From Turritopsis dohrnii (Eukaryota > Cnidaria > Hydrozoa > Anthoathecata > Oceaniidae), in the NCBI GenBank assembly GCA_027922465.2, contig BQMF02000258.1, forward strand, positions 372,001 to 436,000: a stretch of DNA of 64,000 nt, in the 5' to 3' direction. The notes beneath the pieces were generated by a model. It did not search any database and was not told the DNA's origin. It saw nothing but the letters and a program-made list of their open reading frames with translations. Shown in pieces: positions 52,758 through 64,000 of the stretch; positions within the stretch are counted from its first letter, which is position 1; each line of letters begins with the position of its first letter. The position numbers and the translations under genes were made by a program.

Positions 52758-53156
52758 AGCTAAATAGCTGCCAAAGTAACTGCTCACTGACTATGAGTGA
52801 AAATGATTATTGTGTTCAGTGTCTGATCTTCCTTTAAGAATTTTAAGAATTTATCATTTTTTAGATTATTTTTTAACTTTCCTAACTTTTGTTTACTGTG
52901 AAGCAACCTAAAAGTAGAAATTCAAATTTTGAAACAATAAAGTTTTTTAACAATAAAATGTTTTTAACAGTTACTGCATAAAACATTTTATGAAACGTTT
53001 AAACGTTTTCTCTTTCGAATTCTTGAAACGTTTTTGAATTTTGTTTTTATCAAGATGTTTTCTAACGTTCTTTTCTATTGTTTTTGCAACCTTTTTAACG
53101 TTTTTTGAAAAATATTTTATCATTTGTTATCAAAATCCTCTGGAACATCACATTTG

Positions 53157-53190
53157 AACCTAACCCTAACTCTGACCCTAACCCTAACCT
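53157..53190 (+). repeat. Interstitial telomere-like tract
   Basis: Five degenerate CCCTAA units (two perfect neighbours). No inverted ends are seen around it, unlike the similar tract at 1488-1528. Confidence 0.6.
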
Positions 53191-54108
53191 GTTCAGGTAA
53201 TCAGCGTGAAATTCTACATCACAATCATGAAAAATATTAGGGTACGGAATTGCAATAGTGCCGGTTTATGTATGGTACTCCGAGTTTCCTCTTAAGGTTA
53301 ACCGTAAACAGTCTAAACTTCATTTTCTTGGGGATGGAAGATGTGATTCAGCTTAGACCCAATGCCAAGTATCAAATGTATTCTTGAATAAACAATCAAT
53401 CTTGAGAAATTCTTGATTTTCACATTGTTCATGTGAGTAACACTTGAGGTTCACTCAGAATGGAGTTAATTGGTCTGAAAACACTGATTGAGTGAGACAA
53501 TAGGGAATCTCATTACATGAGATCCTTGACACCAGACTGCCATCAACAAGTGAAGGTCGTACATGTAAAAGGAAAAGCCTCATATCTACCATCAATTTTA
53601 TATTTGGCATATGTTAGTAAAACAAAAATAGTCATAAGGATTTCTTGTTGGCATTGTTCTCTGGCCTGATTCCAGGTCTCAACCATTTTTTGCTGATAAA
53701 GTTATAAATTAAGAAGTGCTTTTAGAAATTGAAACAGTTTTTACTGGACGTCATCAAGCGAATATCACCGTAACAGTGTTGGATGTTGATTGAATGTGAT
53801 ATGGTTATTAATATATTTCATTAGCATTGTTATATGTATCTTTCTAAATAAATTATATTAACTGATACCACCATCCTTCATGCCTGTGGTTGAAGACACT
53901 ACTCCTAAGAAGAACTTGGCCATAAAACTGTGTATCCTACTGTTGTAAAAGTGGGATGCACACTGGCTTTATATTAAATGTTAAACCTGATACAAAGGTG
54001 TTAGCCAAAGTATATCATTTAAATCTAAGATGTGTTTTTACATTTTCCATGTTAATAGTTTTTCACAATTTCTTTTAGTACTCACATTTTATGATCGAAA
54101 CATATTAA

Positions 54109-57100
54109 ATGGCTGACGAGAATGTGTTTCTCTTTGTGCCGAACATTATTGGTATGTTGATGTTGTGTTAAGTTGTTGAGCTCCACAGAGTGGTCATTGT
54201 GCAAAAAACAACGTGTACTACACTGAAGGTCAATTGGTAAAGTAAGGCTTAAAATAAGTAGGAGGTATGGTCCAATAGTAAAACCAGAAGGAATATGCAT
54301 AATAACAATGTATTCAAGATGGTAGGAGAAGTAGTGAAGAGAAAAAGTACAGAAAATGTAAAGCTGAACAAATGTACATTATATTGATGTCCTATAATGA
54401 TTGATTTCAAGACTGAAAGTTTCTTTGGTCTTGTGATTTAACCTGTTAAAATATACCCGAACTGATTATTTGTAAATTTGCCTCAATTTTAAAAAACTAA
54501 GATTGATTTCTTTAATTTATTTAGGGTATGTTCGTGTTGTGCTGGGATTAATGTCATTTTATTTCATGCCAAGCAATTCCACAGTTGCGGCCATCTTATA
54601 TTTATTAAGTGGCTTCTTAGATGCTTTTGATGGACATGCTGCAAGAGCTTTGAATCAATGTAAGAAAATAGTTTTTAAGTTACCCCACTAGTTTGTGTTT
54701 AAGTCCCGCTTTCTATTTTTCTACAAGACAGAATAATTCTGAGCCATGTTTTAGGTTTGCTTTACCCAAATGGGACCCCTAATCGGACCTTTAATCGGAT
54801 GTTCGGGATTGTGGACTAAATTACACCTTCCTGTATTTTCTGAATGCCACCACATGGTGACCACATCCTGGAAAATCCTGGAATTTTCGAAATAATTCAT
54901 CTAGAATTTTTTTGTACATGTTTATTTTTATGAACCTTTTGTACATGTTTTTTATGTTACTTCTTTATCCATGAATTTGCATTGACTAATTATTAATGAA
55001 ATTTAGAAAATGCCAAAACGCAATACCAAATTTTCTGATACGTGGTTATCAAAAAGTGATTACAAGGCCTGGCTTACCAAAAAAACGAATACACAGCACG
55101 TTGCTCCATTTGTTATAAGGACATCGATGTTTCAAATATGGGTGAATCAGCTTTAAAAAGCCACATACAAAGTAAAAAACACAATGAAAATTCTGCCCAA
55201 ACAAGTTTGTCTGAAATGTTTTTATTCGCAAATAATCCAAACAGGATTCCTAAAATTAGCCTAAATTACAATTTTTAAGAATACTTTCGTGAATTTTAGT
55301 TAGTTTTGCCCTGAGACTTGTTTAGTCGAAAAGTTTTAATATAACTACGGTATATACTATAAAGCAAACATTTAGGTTAAATTAGAGCCTGTACCATTCA
55401 GACCAAATAAATCAACCAAAAGTCAACTAAGCCAACTCAAAACCATGAACCATTCCAGGTTATTCAGTTAACAAAACCATACCTTTACACCGTACCTACC
55501 GTACCTTTGGCAGCAAAAATTAGTTTTGATTTCTGGTTTGGTTATTTGACTTGGTTAGCTCAATGGTATATAGCCTTATTATCAATGGTTAATGTTTTTA
55601 TTTCTTTATGCCAATCTTTTAATTTATATTTTAAGAGTTAGATTTTGTTAATATATTTTTTCTCATTGATCATAATTTTCGCATTTTTTTTATTGTGCTA
55701 CGTTTAAAACACACTCGGCTTTTTTGTTTAGATAATTATGGCTTTTAAATGATGTATATAATGTAGATAATTTTTAATTTTTGTTTATACCTGAAGATGT
55801 TACTGAAGTAACGAAAAGCTTCGTAAGAAAATAAATACATTTTTAAAAAACTTTTGCGTTTATTTATTTATACATAAGGCAAGCTATCAAAAGGTCCTGG
55901 AAAATCCTGGAAATATCTTTATTTTGCTTATTTGTCCTGGAAAGTCCTGGAATTTGTTTCTTATTTGTCCTGGAAAAATAAGAAAAATGTCCTGGAAAGT
56001 CCTGGAAAATGGAATGAAAAAAATTGTGGTCACCATGCACCAGTAGCATATAGCAAAGAATCATTTAAGTTTTGAAATATATTGATGATTAATGATTTTT
56101 TAAGGTACCAAAGTTGGTGCTGTTTTGGATATGGTAACTGACAGGTAGGTGATGTTATGCTTTTTAGCATAAACGAGAGGCTGAAACCATGGAAACAAAA
56201 CTCTGTCCCATATTTCATGTGGATTGATCATAAATAAATACTTTGAAATCAAAATGATGATAATGTTGAAAATCTGTCCTTTTGAAGCTACGAGTTCTTC
56301 ATTTACAATCAGTGGAAATCTTTCTTCTTTTTTTTAGATGTGCTACTACTGGTCTTTTGGTGGTTCTCTCTCAATTTTATCCAACATATCAATTTTTATT
56401 TATTTTTATCATTGTCCTTGACATCTCAAGTCATTGGGTGCAGGTCTATAGGTTTGTATGATAGTGCTGACTATAATTCTCAAAAAATACCTGTGAAGGA
56501 GTGCATTTCTATAGAAATCTACACATTATTTCAATAAATACTCTGTATTGCAGTGACTTTTTGACGATTTTGTCTGCTGGTATGCCAGTGTGTACGTTGG
56601 TTCTTATCAGTTGAGAAAGCAGAATATTTTCTTAAAATCCTTAAAAATCCAGGAAAATGGTTATAACTTATTATAACTGCAGTCTTCTCCTTTTGACGAG
56701 TGCGATCGCACGCGCTGTCACACACATAGGAAATTTTACGATTGTGTTTTACATGTTATTTTTAAATGGAAGCTGAACTTAGATCTATAAGAATTATAAT
56801 GGTTTGAATCGACATGCCGAATATTTAGTTCAATATTCTAGAAATATTGTTGTTCGAAAAATTATTAAAAAACATACCTATGGCGACATTTTTTTCATCA
56901 TTTTTAGGTATTGGTAGGTATCAGTTTCCATTGAGATAAAATAGTCCTATGATGAATAAAATTAAACTGGTTGAATTTATTTTAACCAAGTGTTTTTAGA
57001 TCATTGTTTCTTTAACTTTTTACGAAAAATACACACGACAATTTAGGATTAATTTTATTTCAACTTTATATCTATAAGATTGTTACCTATAAACTGCAGA

Positions 57101-58329
57101 GGTTGAAATAAAATGATTTCTGTCAAAACATCTCTAATGATATGTCACTTTACAAATTTTTTGTTTTTTGTTTTTTAGTAACTTATTAGCTGGTAACCAG
57201 TCTCATAAGACTGTCGCAAAAGAAGGAAATTATTTTCTTCAGTTATATTACACTTCGCGAGTATGTATTCCTGCAAATAAACCTGCAAATAAACCTTTTT
57301 GTACTTGTTTATTATCCTGCACATACCATCCTGCATGAAAATATCATCAGCATTATGTAATAAACTTTGTATTTGATTGCATGCTGAGTTTTGACCATAT
57401 AGAGTCAATATTTTTCCAAATTCTGTTACTCCATTTGTTTATTTTTTTTAAGGTTGTCTTGTTTACTATGTGTGCTGGGAACGAGTTATTTTTTGCTATG
57501 CTCTACATTCTGCATTTTACAACTGGACCAGTCAGTAAGAATGAGATTTTAGTTCGGTATTTTATACTAAAATTCATAACAATCAAAATTGGTCTCGTAA
57601 CTAATTGTAATGAAACGGATGTCAGTTTTATTCACGTTTTCAGTTTTCAATCTTGCAAGCCTCTAAGGACTTAGCAACATTTCTGAAATTTCCTAACCCC
57701 CTGCTTCTCTTACCTCACACCATGCTTAGCCATGCTGGTTAGGTTAATATTAGTTTAAAACTGGCATCTCCTTTTTAGTTCATTAATGGTTCCAATGCAT
57801 CCCTATTAAGTTCTTCGCATTTTTGTCAACTCAAACGTGTTGTCATGACTACTGTGATATAAATAATAAAAAATTGTCGAATACATCAATTCGATGTTCG
57901 GGGCATATCTGACTATCCAGTGTCATAATGGTGATGCCTGGTTTGCCGGTATTTAACGAGCTTCGGTCTCAAACCTCGGTTTTCTCACGAACATCATAAT
58001 GGTTCATGATCTTTAATATCTCAAGTTCATTCTTTCATGCTATCATATTTTCAGCCCTCTTTGTTTGCACATTATCCCCTTTTCTGTTTATGCTTTTGAT
58101 ATTTTACTTTTTTGATGACGTACATGAATACTAAAATCTTTGCTTTTAACAATTTCTTGTCTGTCTAGCTTTTTGTATTGTCTTTTCAGTTTTGAACGTT
58201 GGTTTATGGAAACTGATCGCGCTGGTGGCTTTCCCGATCTGTGTGGTGAAGAATGGTATTAACATCATCCAACTTATTGGAGGATTTCAGATCCTTGCAG
58301 ATATCGATATTAAAGAAAGGAAGAAATAG
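54109..58329 (+). CDS. CDIPT: CDP-diacylglycerol-inositol 3-phosphatidyltransferase
   Basis: It makes phosphatidylinositol from CDP-diacylglycerol and myo-inositol in the ER membrane. Exons 54109-54151, 54525-54659, 56105-56144, 56338-56451, 57179-57260, 57453-57534 and 58190-58329 join in frame to about 212 residues, the family length. The CDP-alcohol phosphotransferase motif is intact across exons 2 and 3: DGHAAR, eight residues, then GAVLDMVTD. Other family matches are MADENVFLFVPNIIGY, FDGHAARALNQ, VLDISSHW, SHKTVAKEG, YYTSR and FTMCAGNELFFAMLYILHF. The C-terminus is lysine-rich (KERKK), like an ER-retrieval tail. The donor choices at 56451 and 57534 were set by phase and by homology. A divergent paralogue lies tail-to-tail at 62146-63755. 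Confidence 0.96.
54853..56037. mobile_element. Decayed hAT-like element in CDIPT intron 2
   Basis: Inverted ends CATGGTGACCACA (54853) and TGTGGTCACCATG (ending 56037). TCCTGGAAAATCCTGGAA words lie near both ends. It carries a BED zinc-finger coding remnant at 55011-55225 but no transposase core. Confidence 0.65.
55011..55225 (+). pseudogene. BED-type zinc-finger remnant of a transposase
   Basis: MPKRNTKFSDTWLSKSDYKA opens a frame. After a one-base slip near 55095 the text continues CYKDIDVSNMGESALKSHIQ, ending SKKHNEN. This is the N-terminal DNA-binding domain common in hAT-like transposases: W, a Cys pair partly lost at the slip, then H...H. It is non-functional. Confidence 0.65.
56470..56580. 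repeat. CAGTGGG hairpin MITE, copy 4
   Basis: Inverted orientation relative to 40459: TGAAGGAGTGCATTTCTATA, then ATTATTTCAATAAA, then CAGTGACTTTTTGACGATTT. It is in CDIPT intron 4. Confidence 0.75.
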
Positions 58330-58715
58330 GTCGTTCTCGGGTATGACTACTGCTGGCCAAAAATTCATTCTAACTAATATTTTTACTTGAAGGATAAGAT
58401 TGGTCAGTATTTGCTTGGAACACATATTTTTATTTAAGAACGCTATAGAACCATAAAGGTTCTTAATTTAGCCTGGAAGCTTTATGTTCTGAAATTAACT
58501 TTCAAATACCATTTGAAAATCAATCTTTAAAAATCGCCATTTCTTTTAAATTCTTCTCCAAACCTCCTGATTAATCAAAATTTCAACATTTCAAAATGGT
58601 ACCCTCAGAACATTTCTTCACTTTTACGTTATTGTGACAGTTTGACCATGTTTTTTTCGAAAAATGACGTCAATAGCAGCTAGTACTAGTGCTAGCACTA
58701 AAAGAAAAATATAAT

Positions 58716-58903
58716 GAACTATTATATGTAGAGATGAGGGGTTGCACTACGCTGATGTCAGCAGAAATAAAACAATTGAGAAATTGTCTGGGAACGAGCA
58801 GCTGTTTATTATTAACAATGTGCTCAAACAAAATTAAACAATGATTGGCTCTCTCATGGAGATTGTCTCACAAGAAAACTTTTTCTCGACCTTATGATAG
58901 TTC
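58716..58903. repeat. Dispersed MITE, copy 2
   Basis: Related along its length to 3463-3668. The ends GAACTATTAT and ATGATAGTTC are inverted. Flanking ATAAT/ATTAT. Confidence 0.75.
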
Positions 58904-59368
58904 ATTATCTTTAAATATCTGTTATCATTACTTTTATAGATGAAAACCATCCTGATGACATGGTGTATGAAGTATTTCGGCAAGAAAGATTTGCCATCGT
59001 TTACGCTTATATATTTTTTTAAATTATGTATTTATGCTTTTCCATTTACCCCATACACCCCTATCAGAAGAGAGATTGTGACGTGAATTTTCCGTAAGTT
59101 CCCGTAACTTTACTGGAGAAATTTCGCGTTATACATCCTCTAAAACATGCGCAAACATAAATCCATGCGAAAATTCATTTTTTTGCTCTAAAGTTCGTGA
59201 TTTTTATTCGTTGATTTCTCACTTCAAGAAAATTATTCCCATCATGACATCATCATGACATCATCATGACACCTGTCACCATCTCACTTCATTCGTTATC
59301 TAAAAATAATTTCGAAACGAAAAGCCTCTTGCTGTGAATCTTTCATGTGGTGTTGTGTCGTGGATATT

Positions 59369-59748
59369 AGAGACCTTACTAAAGTACGATATCAACGAAG
59401 ACGACGACGTACAAGATATTCATCTTTAATGAACCGCAAAACAAAAGAAATTGTACAATTGCGTTAAGAAGTTTGTATATAATGTTTATGCAAGATGTTT
59501 TCTTGAACTTAGAGAGGCAAAATCATGAAGGAACCAAGGAAAATTTATCTGAAGTACTGCTATTCTCACGTTTTCGTTTTCGTTGTGTGTAGAACGTGCA
59601 AATCTGATAATGATATTAGTAAAATTAAAGACATTTCCCAATAGTATAGTGTGAAATAAACTTCCATTTTAAAGCAAATCTATGAAGTGAATCCTTTGTT
59701 TGCCTCACGTCGTCGTCCGCGTTGCCGTCGTAGTTTTGTAAGGTCTCT
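59369..59748. repeat. 380-bp MITE with AGAGACCTTAC ends
   Basis: The ends AGAGACCTTAC and GTAAGGTCTCT are inverted. Subterminal sequence includes CGACGACG on the left and CGTCGTCG on the right. Non-coding middle. Confidence 0.85.
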
Positions 59749-60749
59749 TATCTGTTGTCAAATGGCTGGTAAATCAATCCATGTGCATACCAAATAGTTA
59801 TTTTTCCTCATAGGATCCCTTTAATCTCTGTAAGGACATATCAAAACTTTCGTAAATTTTAATGACTATCATACTTTTGTTGGACCAGACAAAGAATTCA
59901 GAATTTACCTTAACGAGATAAATTTTCGCGTGGACATTTTTTCGCGGATGAATTTTTTTTCCATTTCGCGGAGACATATTTTCGCGGATGTTCCAACTTC
60001 AATTAATTCGCGTGGACTAATTTTTTTTTTTTTATGTTTTTTATGTTTTTATTTTTTTTATGTTATCGAAGGTCTTTTAATATAAATTCAACAAAAATAT
60101 TTATTTTGGTCGAAAAAAATAATCTGCTGTACAAATATTTTGTTAATTTCTGCTCATCCTTCCTGTGATTACGCAAGACTTGCTTCAGAAGGAATAGTGT
60201 CACAACACAATAGTGCTTTCGAAAGTTCTGCCGTGGTATTTTAACTTGAACTAACTGAAGTTTAAATAGCTACTTTTTGATCACGTGATATCAAATAGCT
60301 ACTTGCGATTGGTTAAAGAATGAAAGAAAAAATAACGTACTTGTTATTGTTTCAGTTGACAAATGCTGTTACCTAGAAACAGAATCTCTTATAAACGGTG
60401 CGCCAATCATAGGAGCACTGGATTGCAGTTCATCGATGTTATTTTGATGACTTCAGATTGATTCAGTTAACTGAGCACGAATCATAATTTCATGTACATT
60501 GAAAAAATTGTGTAACAAACATCAATGGAGTTTGAATTACTTTACTAAATCATACAGACTTAATTCATTGGATTAGAAGAGTTCCATTTGGGAAATGTTG
60601 CTAGAGAATCAGCTACTTGCCCTTCACCTTCACCTGCTAAAAAAATAAACGTTTCTTAAATTTTCCGCCAGTAAAAATGACGTCAGAGCCATAAAGCTTT
60701 CTTATATCTTGATTACAGATAATGATCAGACTTTAGCATGTGTTGAATT

Positions 60750-61455
60750 GGGTCGGTTACGTAGGCGGGTTGAAAACTGCCCCGGAGCGAAATTTCAGCC
60801 CGGGGTACATATTTTTGTTACGATACACGCAGGTTAAAAACCGGGGTTAAACTCAGCATAAAAAGGTGAGTTGTGCACATTTTAAACCTGGTTCGAAAGC
60901 AATTTTGTGCATACACGTCAAAATCATGCTCAAATCGCCCCGGGGTGAATTTCGCCTCTGTCTTAAGGGTCGGTTACACGTAGGCGGGTTGAAAACTGCC
61001 CCGGGGCGAAACTTCAGCCCGGGGTAAATTTTTGTTACGATAACATGCAGGTTAAAAACCGGGGTGAAATTCAGCATAAAAAGGTGAGTTGCGCACATTT
61101 TAAACCTGGTTTGAAAGCAATTTTATGCATACACGTCAAAATCATGCTCAAGTCGCCCCGGGGTGAATTTCGCCCCTGTCTTATAAACAGGGGTGAAATA
61201 AGCCCTGGGGTTGTGTTTCACCCCGGCTATAACGTGTATACAAAGTGATTTCTTCACAGACAGGGTTGAACTCACCCCGGGGTAAAATTCACCCCGGGGC
61301 GAAATTGTACGTGTAACCTACCCCTTATAAACAGGAGTGAAATAAGCCCTGGGGTTGTGTTTCACTCCGGTTATAACGTGTGTACAGACAAAGTGATTTC
61401 TTCACAAACAGGGTTGAACTCACCCCGGGGCGAAATTGTACGTGTAACCTACCCC
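60750..61455. repeat. GC-rich MITE inserted into its own kind
   Basis: The order is left half (60750-60966), left half again (60967-61187), right half (61188-61324) and right half again (61325-61455). The two left halves and two right halves are about 90% or more alike by eye. The ends are GGGTCGGTTACACGTAGGCG and CGTGTAACCTACCCC. Many CCCCGGGG words. This fits one copy landing in the centre of another at CTTATAA, with TTA at both joints. Confidence 0.85.
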
Positions 61456-62145
61456 TAGGCAGGAAGAGTATAAAACGTGGTATTTATCTTCTAGTACAAA
61501 ACTACTTCAGACCAACTATAAAATATATAATATAACAATGATTAAAAGTTAATAATTCTATAAATTTTCTATAAAGTCTAAATTACCTAAAGTTTCTATA
61601 AATTTTCTATAAACATTCACTACCATTCCAAGACTTTTTCTTTCGTTCAAACCAGAGCATAAAATGTTGAAGCACAGAATTCTAAAGAATACCTGCTCTG
61701 AATGTATTTAAACTGAAGCAGCTTCGTTTTAGTTCGTATTACAGTTTTCAGTGACCTTAATGAATATGGAGTTTCTTTATGTAAACAGTAACCATGGTAA
61801 CCCCACCAGATGAACCCAGGGTTTCGTTTATTCACACATTTGAAAAAAAGTCTGAAATACACTGCGCATTAACAGAGTACCTATGACCTCTCCTTTATCA
61901 GATAAGCTCGCCAATTTTTCCAAACGTTTGAAAATGCATTTTGAGTGATACATAAAGCTCTCAGAAATTGCCGATGTCCGGCAGCTTTTCCAACCCTGCA
62001 CATATATATAAAGCTATATTTAAAAAAATGCTGTTTTTCGTTCGTCCAAATCATTGAATCAGTTCAGTTTTGGGGAATTGCGCACGTTTCGTACCTAAAC
62101 AATGTTTTTATTTACCAAGAAAACATTAAACTTGTGGATGAAATA

Positions 62146-63755
62146 TCAAGGTTGGGTTTCTTCGAATCCGAGTTGAGCGAGTGTTTTAAACGAATAAACA
62201 AGTTGAAGAATGTTGACAATGGTTTTTAAGATACAGAATGGAAATGTCAACCATGCCAGTAAACGCCACAAGCCATAACCTAAAACTACAATAACAATTC
62301 AATTAGAAACTTTCGCCATTATATAATAATAAGTCTTAATTAAAATTAAACACATTAGTTTTCCGGTAAAAACCATCATTAGGTCCGTCAGATTTTTATT
62401 CAATAATATTTCCTTATCAAGTTTTAATCACAAGAATGCTTTATGAAGTCCTGGGATCGAGTTTGTATTAACTTACTATTGGGACCATTTGAAAAGTTCA
62501 GCAAGTATAACGCCACATAGAATATTTCTTTTCCAGCACAAACTCCAGTAAACACAGCCTGAATATAAAGTAATAGTTTTATCAACAACCTGGTGTAGAA
62601 TAGATTCTCACCTCTAAAATACACTCACATGTATTTTAAACGTTGCACAGTGTTGATCCAATTCAAGAATTTTTCGATACAGCGCCACCTGCCTATATTT
62701 TGAAAGGGCGCTTATTTGAGGGTGGGTTAAAGCTTTCCCTCTCTTGTGGCAGGCGTAAGTCGAGGGCGCTGCTTAATAGAAATAATCACTGCAGTAGACT
62801 TAGCTATGCAGGTCAAGTATCCGAAACATGAATATAGTAGATTTCTAAGAGAGTTACAAAACGTCCGCGATAGTAGAAGTAATCTTTTTCAGTATGAAAT
62901 CGACTGACTACGGACCCGGTAACTATAGTGACTTGAGCAGAGAGGGGTTTATTGAATGAAAACAGTTGCCTTACAACATTAAGGTATGTTGCATCAAATG
63001 ATAGAAATTATCTAAAGAAAGCGACACAATTAGACACTTTTCCACACATCATCATTAAAAACGACGTGAAACCATGACGTCAACAGAAAAAACCTTTTGA
63101 ATTTCAGAACAGATGAAACAATAGTTCCAGATTCCTAGCGTAACTTGGGCTTCACTTTGAAAAATCTTTTTATGCAAATATTTGATACACTGCCAGAAAA
63201 TATAGCTACAACGAAAACTTTTGTTACAAATTCTTCTTACCCAAGATTCATAGAACGTCTGTAACAACTTGTTACTTCCTGAGAAAGGAACTTTGTAGGA
63301 TGGTAAACCAATTCTTAAATTGCTAAACAGAGAAAGACATGAGCTCCACAAAAAAGAGAATTTTTCGAACCATGAAATTTGCTGATACTGGATTTCCACG
63401 TGTTAAACGGTCGTGTTAATCAAGTCTTTGATAGAATTTATTCATAACTTCTTTTCGAGCCAAAGTTCTTCTAAACTTGTTTATAATTATTACCATAGCC
63501 GAACGTGAGGTATGAAAGGTTTACATACATGCAGTACATCGGCTTGATATCGATTAAGAATCGATTTCATTTCGATAAAACATCGTTAGAATTCTTAGTT
63601 AGAATAGAAGTTAGCCTGTGAATATTAGATACAATACTTACCAGTCTATTAACACCATGTGTGAGGTAAAGTCTAACCCGATCAAAAGTATAAACATAAA
63701 CAAATAATTCGGATAAAAGTGAGTCATCACCACAAGTAAACCATTCAACGCGAAC
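62146..63755 (-). CDS. CDIPT-like paralogue, 3' half (partial)
   Basis: Exons 63755-63642, 63322-63241, 62558-62477 and 62279-62146 (stop TGA 62148-62146) join in frame. Their lengths, 114, 82, 82 and 134 nt, and phases match CDIPT exons 4-7 (114, 82, 82, 140). Protein matches: LLVVMTHFYPNYLFMFILL, LDFTSH, SGSNKLLQTFYESW, AVFTGVCAGKEIFYVALYLL and GLWRLLAWLTFPFCILKTIV. It ends GFEETQP without the lysine tail. The N-terminal exons with the catalytic motif lie beyond position 64000. Identity to the CDIPT above is low (roughly 30-40% by eye), so the duplication is old. The open frames and good splice sites suggest a live gene. Whether it makes phosphatidylinositol is unknown. Confidence 0.85.
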
Positions 63756-64000
63756 CTCAAATAAAGAAAAAATAAAGGCAGATGAATTCGAAGGACGAAC
63801 TTTTCATGATAGCAAAATACTAACGATAAACCTGACGTAACTGACGTAACTACACAAGCAATGAAGATGACAACAACTGATTACCCATTTCGGGGAACTA
63901 TATCATTCATGCGCCTCATAGATATAATTTTAATGTCATTTGATGAGAACGTTTTTTGTATCTTGTAATTTTGAACAGAACAGGAGTTAAAAAAACAATG
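63756..64000. other. Intron of the CDIPT-like paralogue
   Basis: AT-rich sequence upstream of the exon acceptor at 63756. I see no candidate for the preceding 40-nt catalytic exon here, so it is taken to lie past the window edge. ACTGACGTAACT-type direct repeat at 63834-63850. Confidence 0.5.

Larger units (their letters stand above)
50660..54108. other. Intergenic region upstream of CDIPT
   Basis: AT-rich with no recognised gene. It holds a retro-inserted fragment (51449-51679), a MITE (52643-52757), AAACGTTT-rich sequence (52970-53110) and a CCCTAA-like tract (53157-53190). Frames at 51237-51812 follow repeats. Confidence 0.45.
58330..62145. other. Convergent intergenic region between the two CDIPT-like genes
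   Basis: This is the 3' flank of both genes. It holds the MITEs at 58716, 59369 and 60750 and TTTCGCGG-rich sequence at 59920-60010. No further gene is seen. Confidence 0.5.

Noticed and set aside
61945..62229. Plus-strand 94-codon frame
   Set aside because: It overlaps the last exon of the CDIPT-like paralogue on the minus strand, which matches the family in sequence and phase.

Overview
The window is animal nuclear DNA: AT-rich, genes split into many short exons with GT-AG introns, and dense transposon debris. The gene families (SV2-related MFS transporter, KCTD/BACURD adaptor, CaM-kinase kinase, phosphatidylinositol synthase) are metazoan. DIRS-type tyrosine-recombinase elements, Tigger/pogo elements, jockey/CR1-type LINEs and abundant foldback MITEs suggest a marine invertebrate, most likely a cnidarian. 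The taxon is inference only.

Layout. 762-5903 (minus): an SVOP-like MFS transporter with 15 coding exons resolved and the last one missing. 6877-15755: a DIRS retrotransposon with 94-bp identical inverted ends, split by a LINE (about 8093-12460) that is itself split by a 716-bp TIR element. 15756-16146: a 57-bp inverted repeat enclosing a lone RGG-rich terminal exon and a stray piece of the DIRS end. 16956-20487: a decayed Tigger element carrying a LINE fragment. 20990-22720: another decayed LINE. 22784-28844 (plus): a WD40-repeat gene whose last intron carries an antisense coiled-coil gene. 30738-35238 (plus): a BACURD/KCTD gene. 38056-44761 (minus): a CaMKK gene with exons down to 18 and 22 nt. 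49373-50272: a LINE 3' end. 54109-58329 (plus): CDIPT (phosphatidylinositol synthase). 62146-63755 (minus): the 3' half of a second CDIPT-like gene with the same exon lengths, arranged tail-to-tail with the first.

Exon models were assembled by hand from splice consensus, reading phase and recalled family motifs. Every junction quoted keeps the reading frame, but none is backed by transcripts. The host genes form no operon or pathway cluster. Shared repeat families link distant introns, for example 3463-3668 with 58716-58903, and 31490-32890 with 48370-48905. The main points of interest are the CDIPT duplication, a MITE terminus acting as a potential 3' splice site in CaMKK, a duplicated splice acceptor in BACURD, and the unexplained structure at the right end of the DIRS element.
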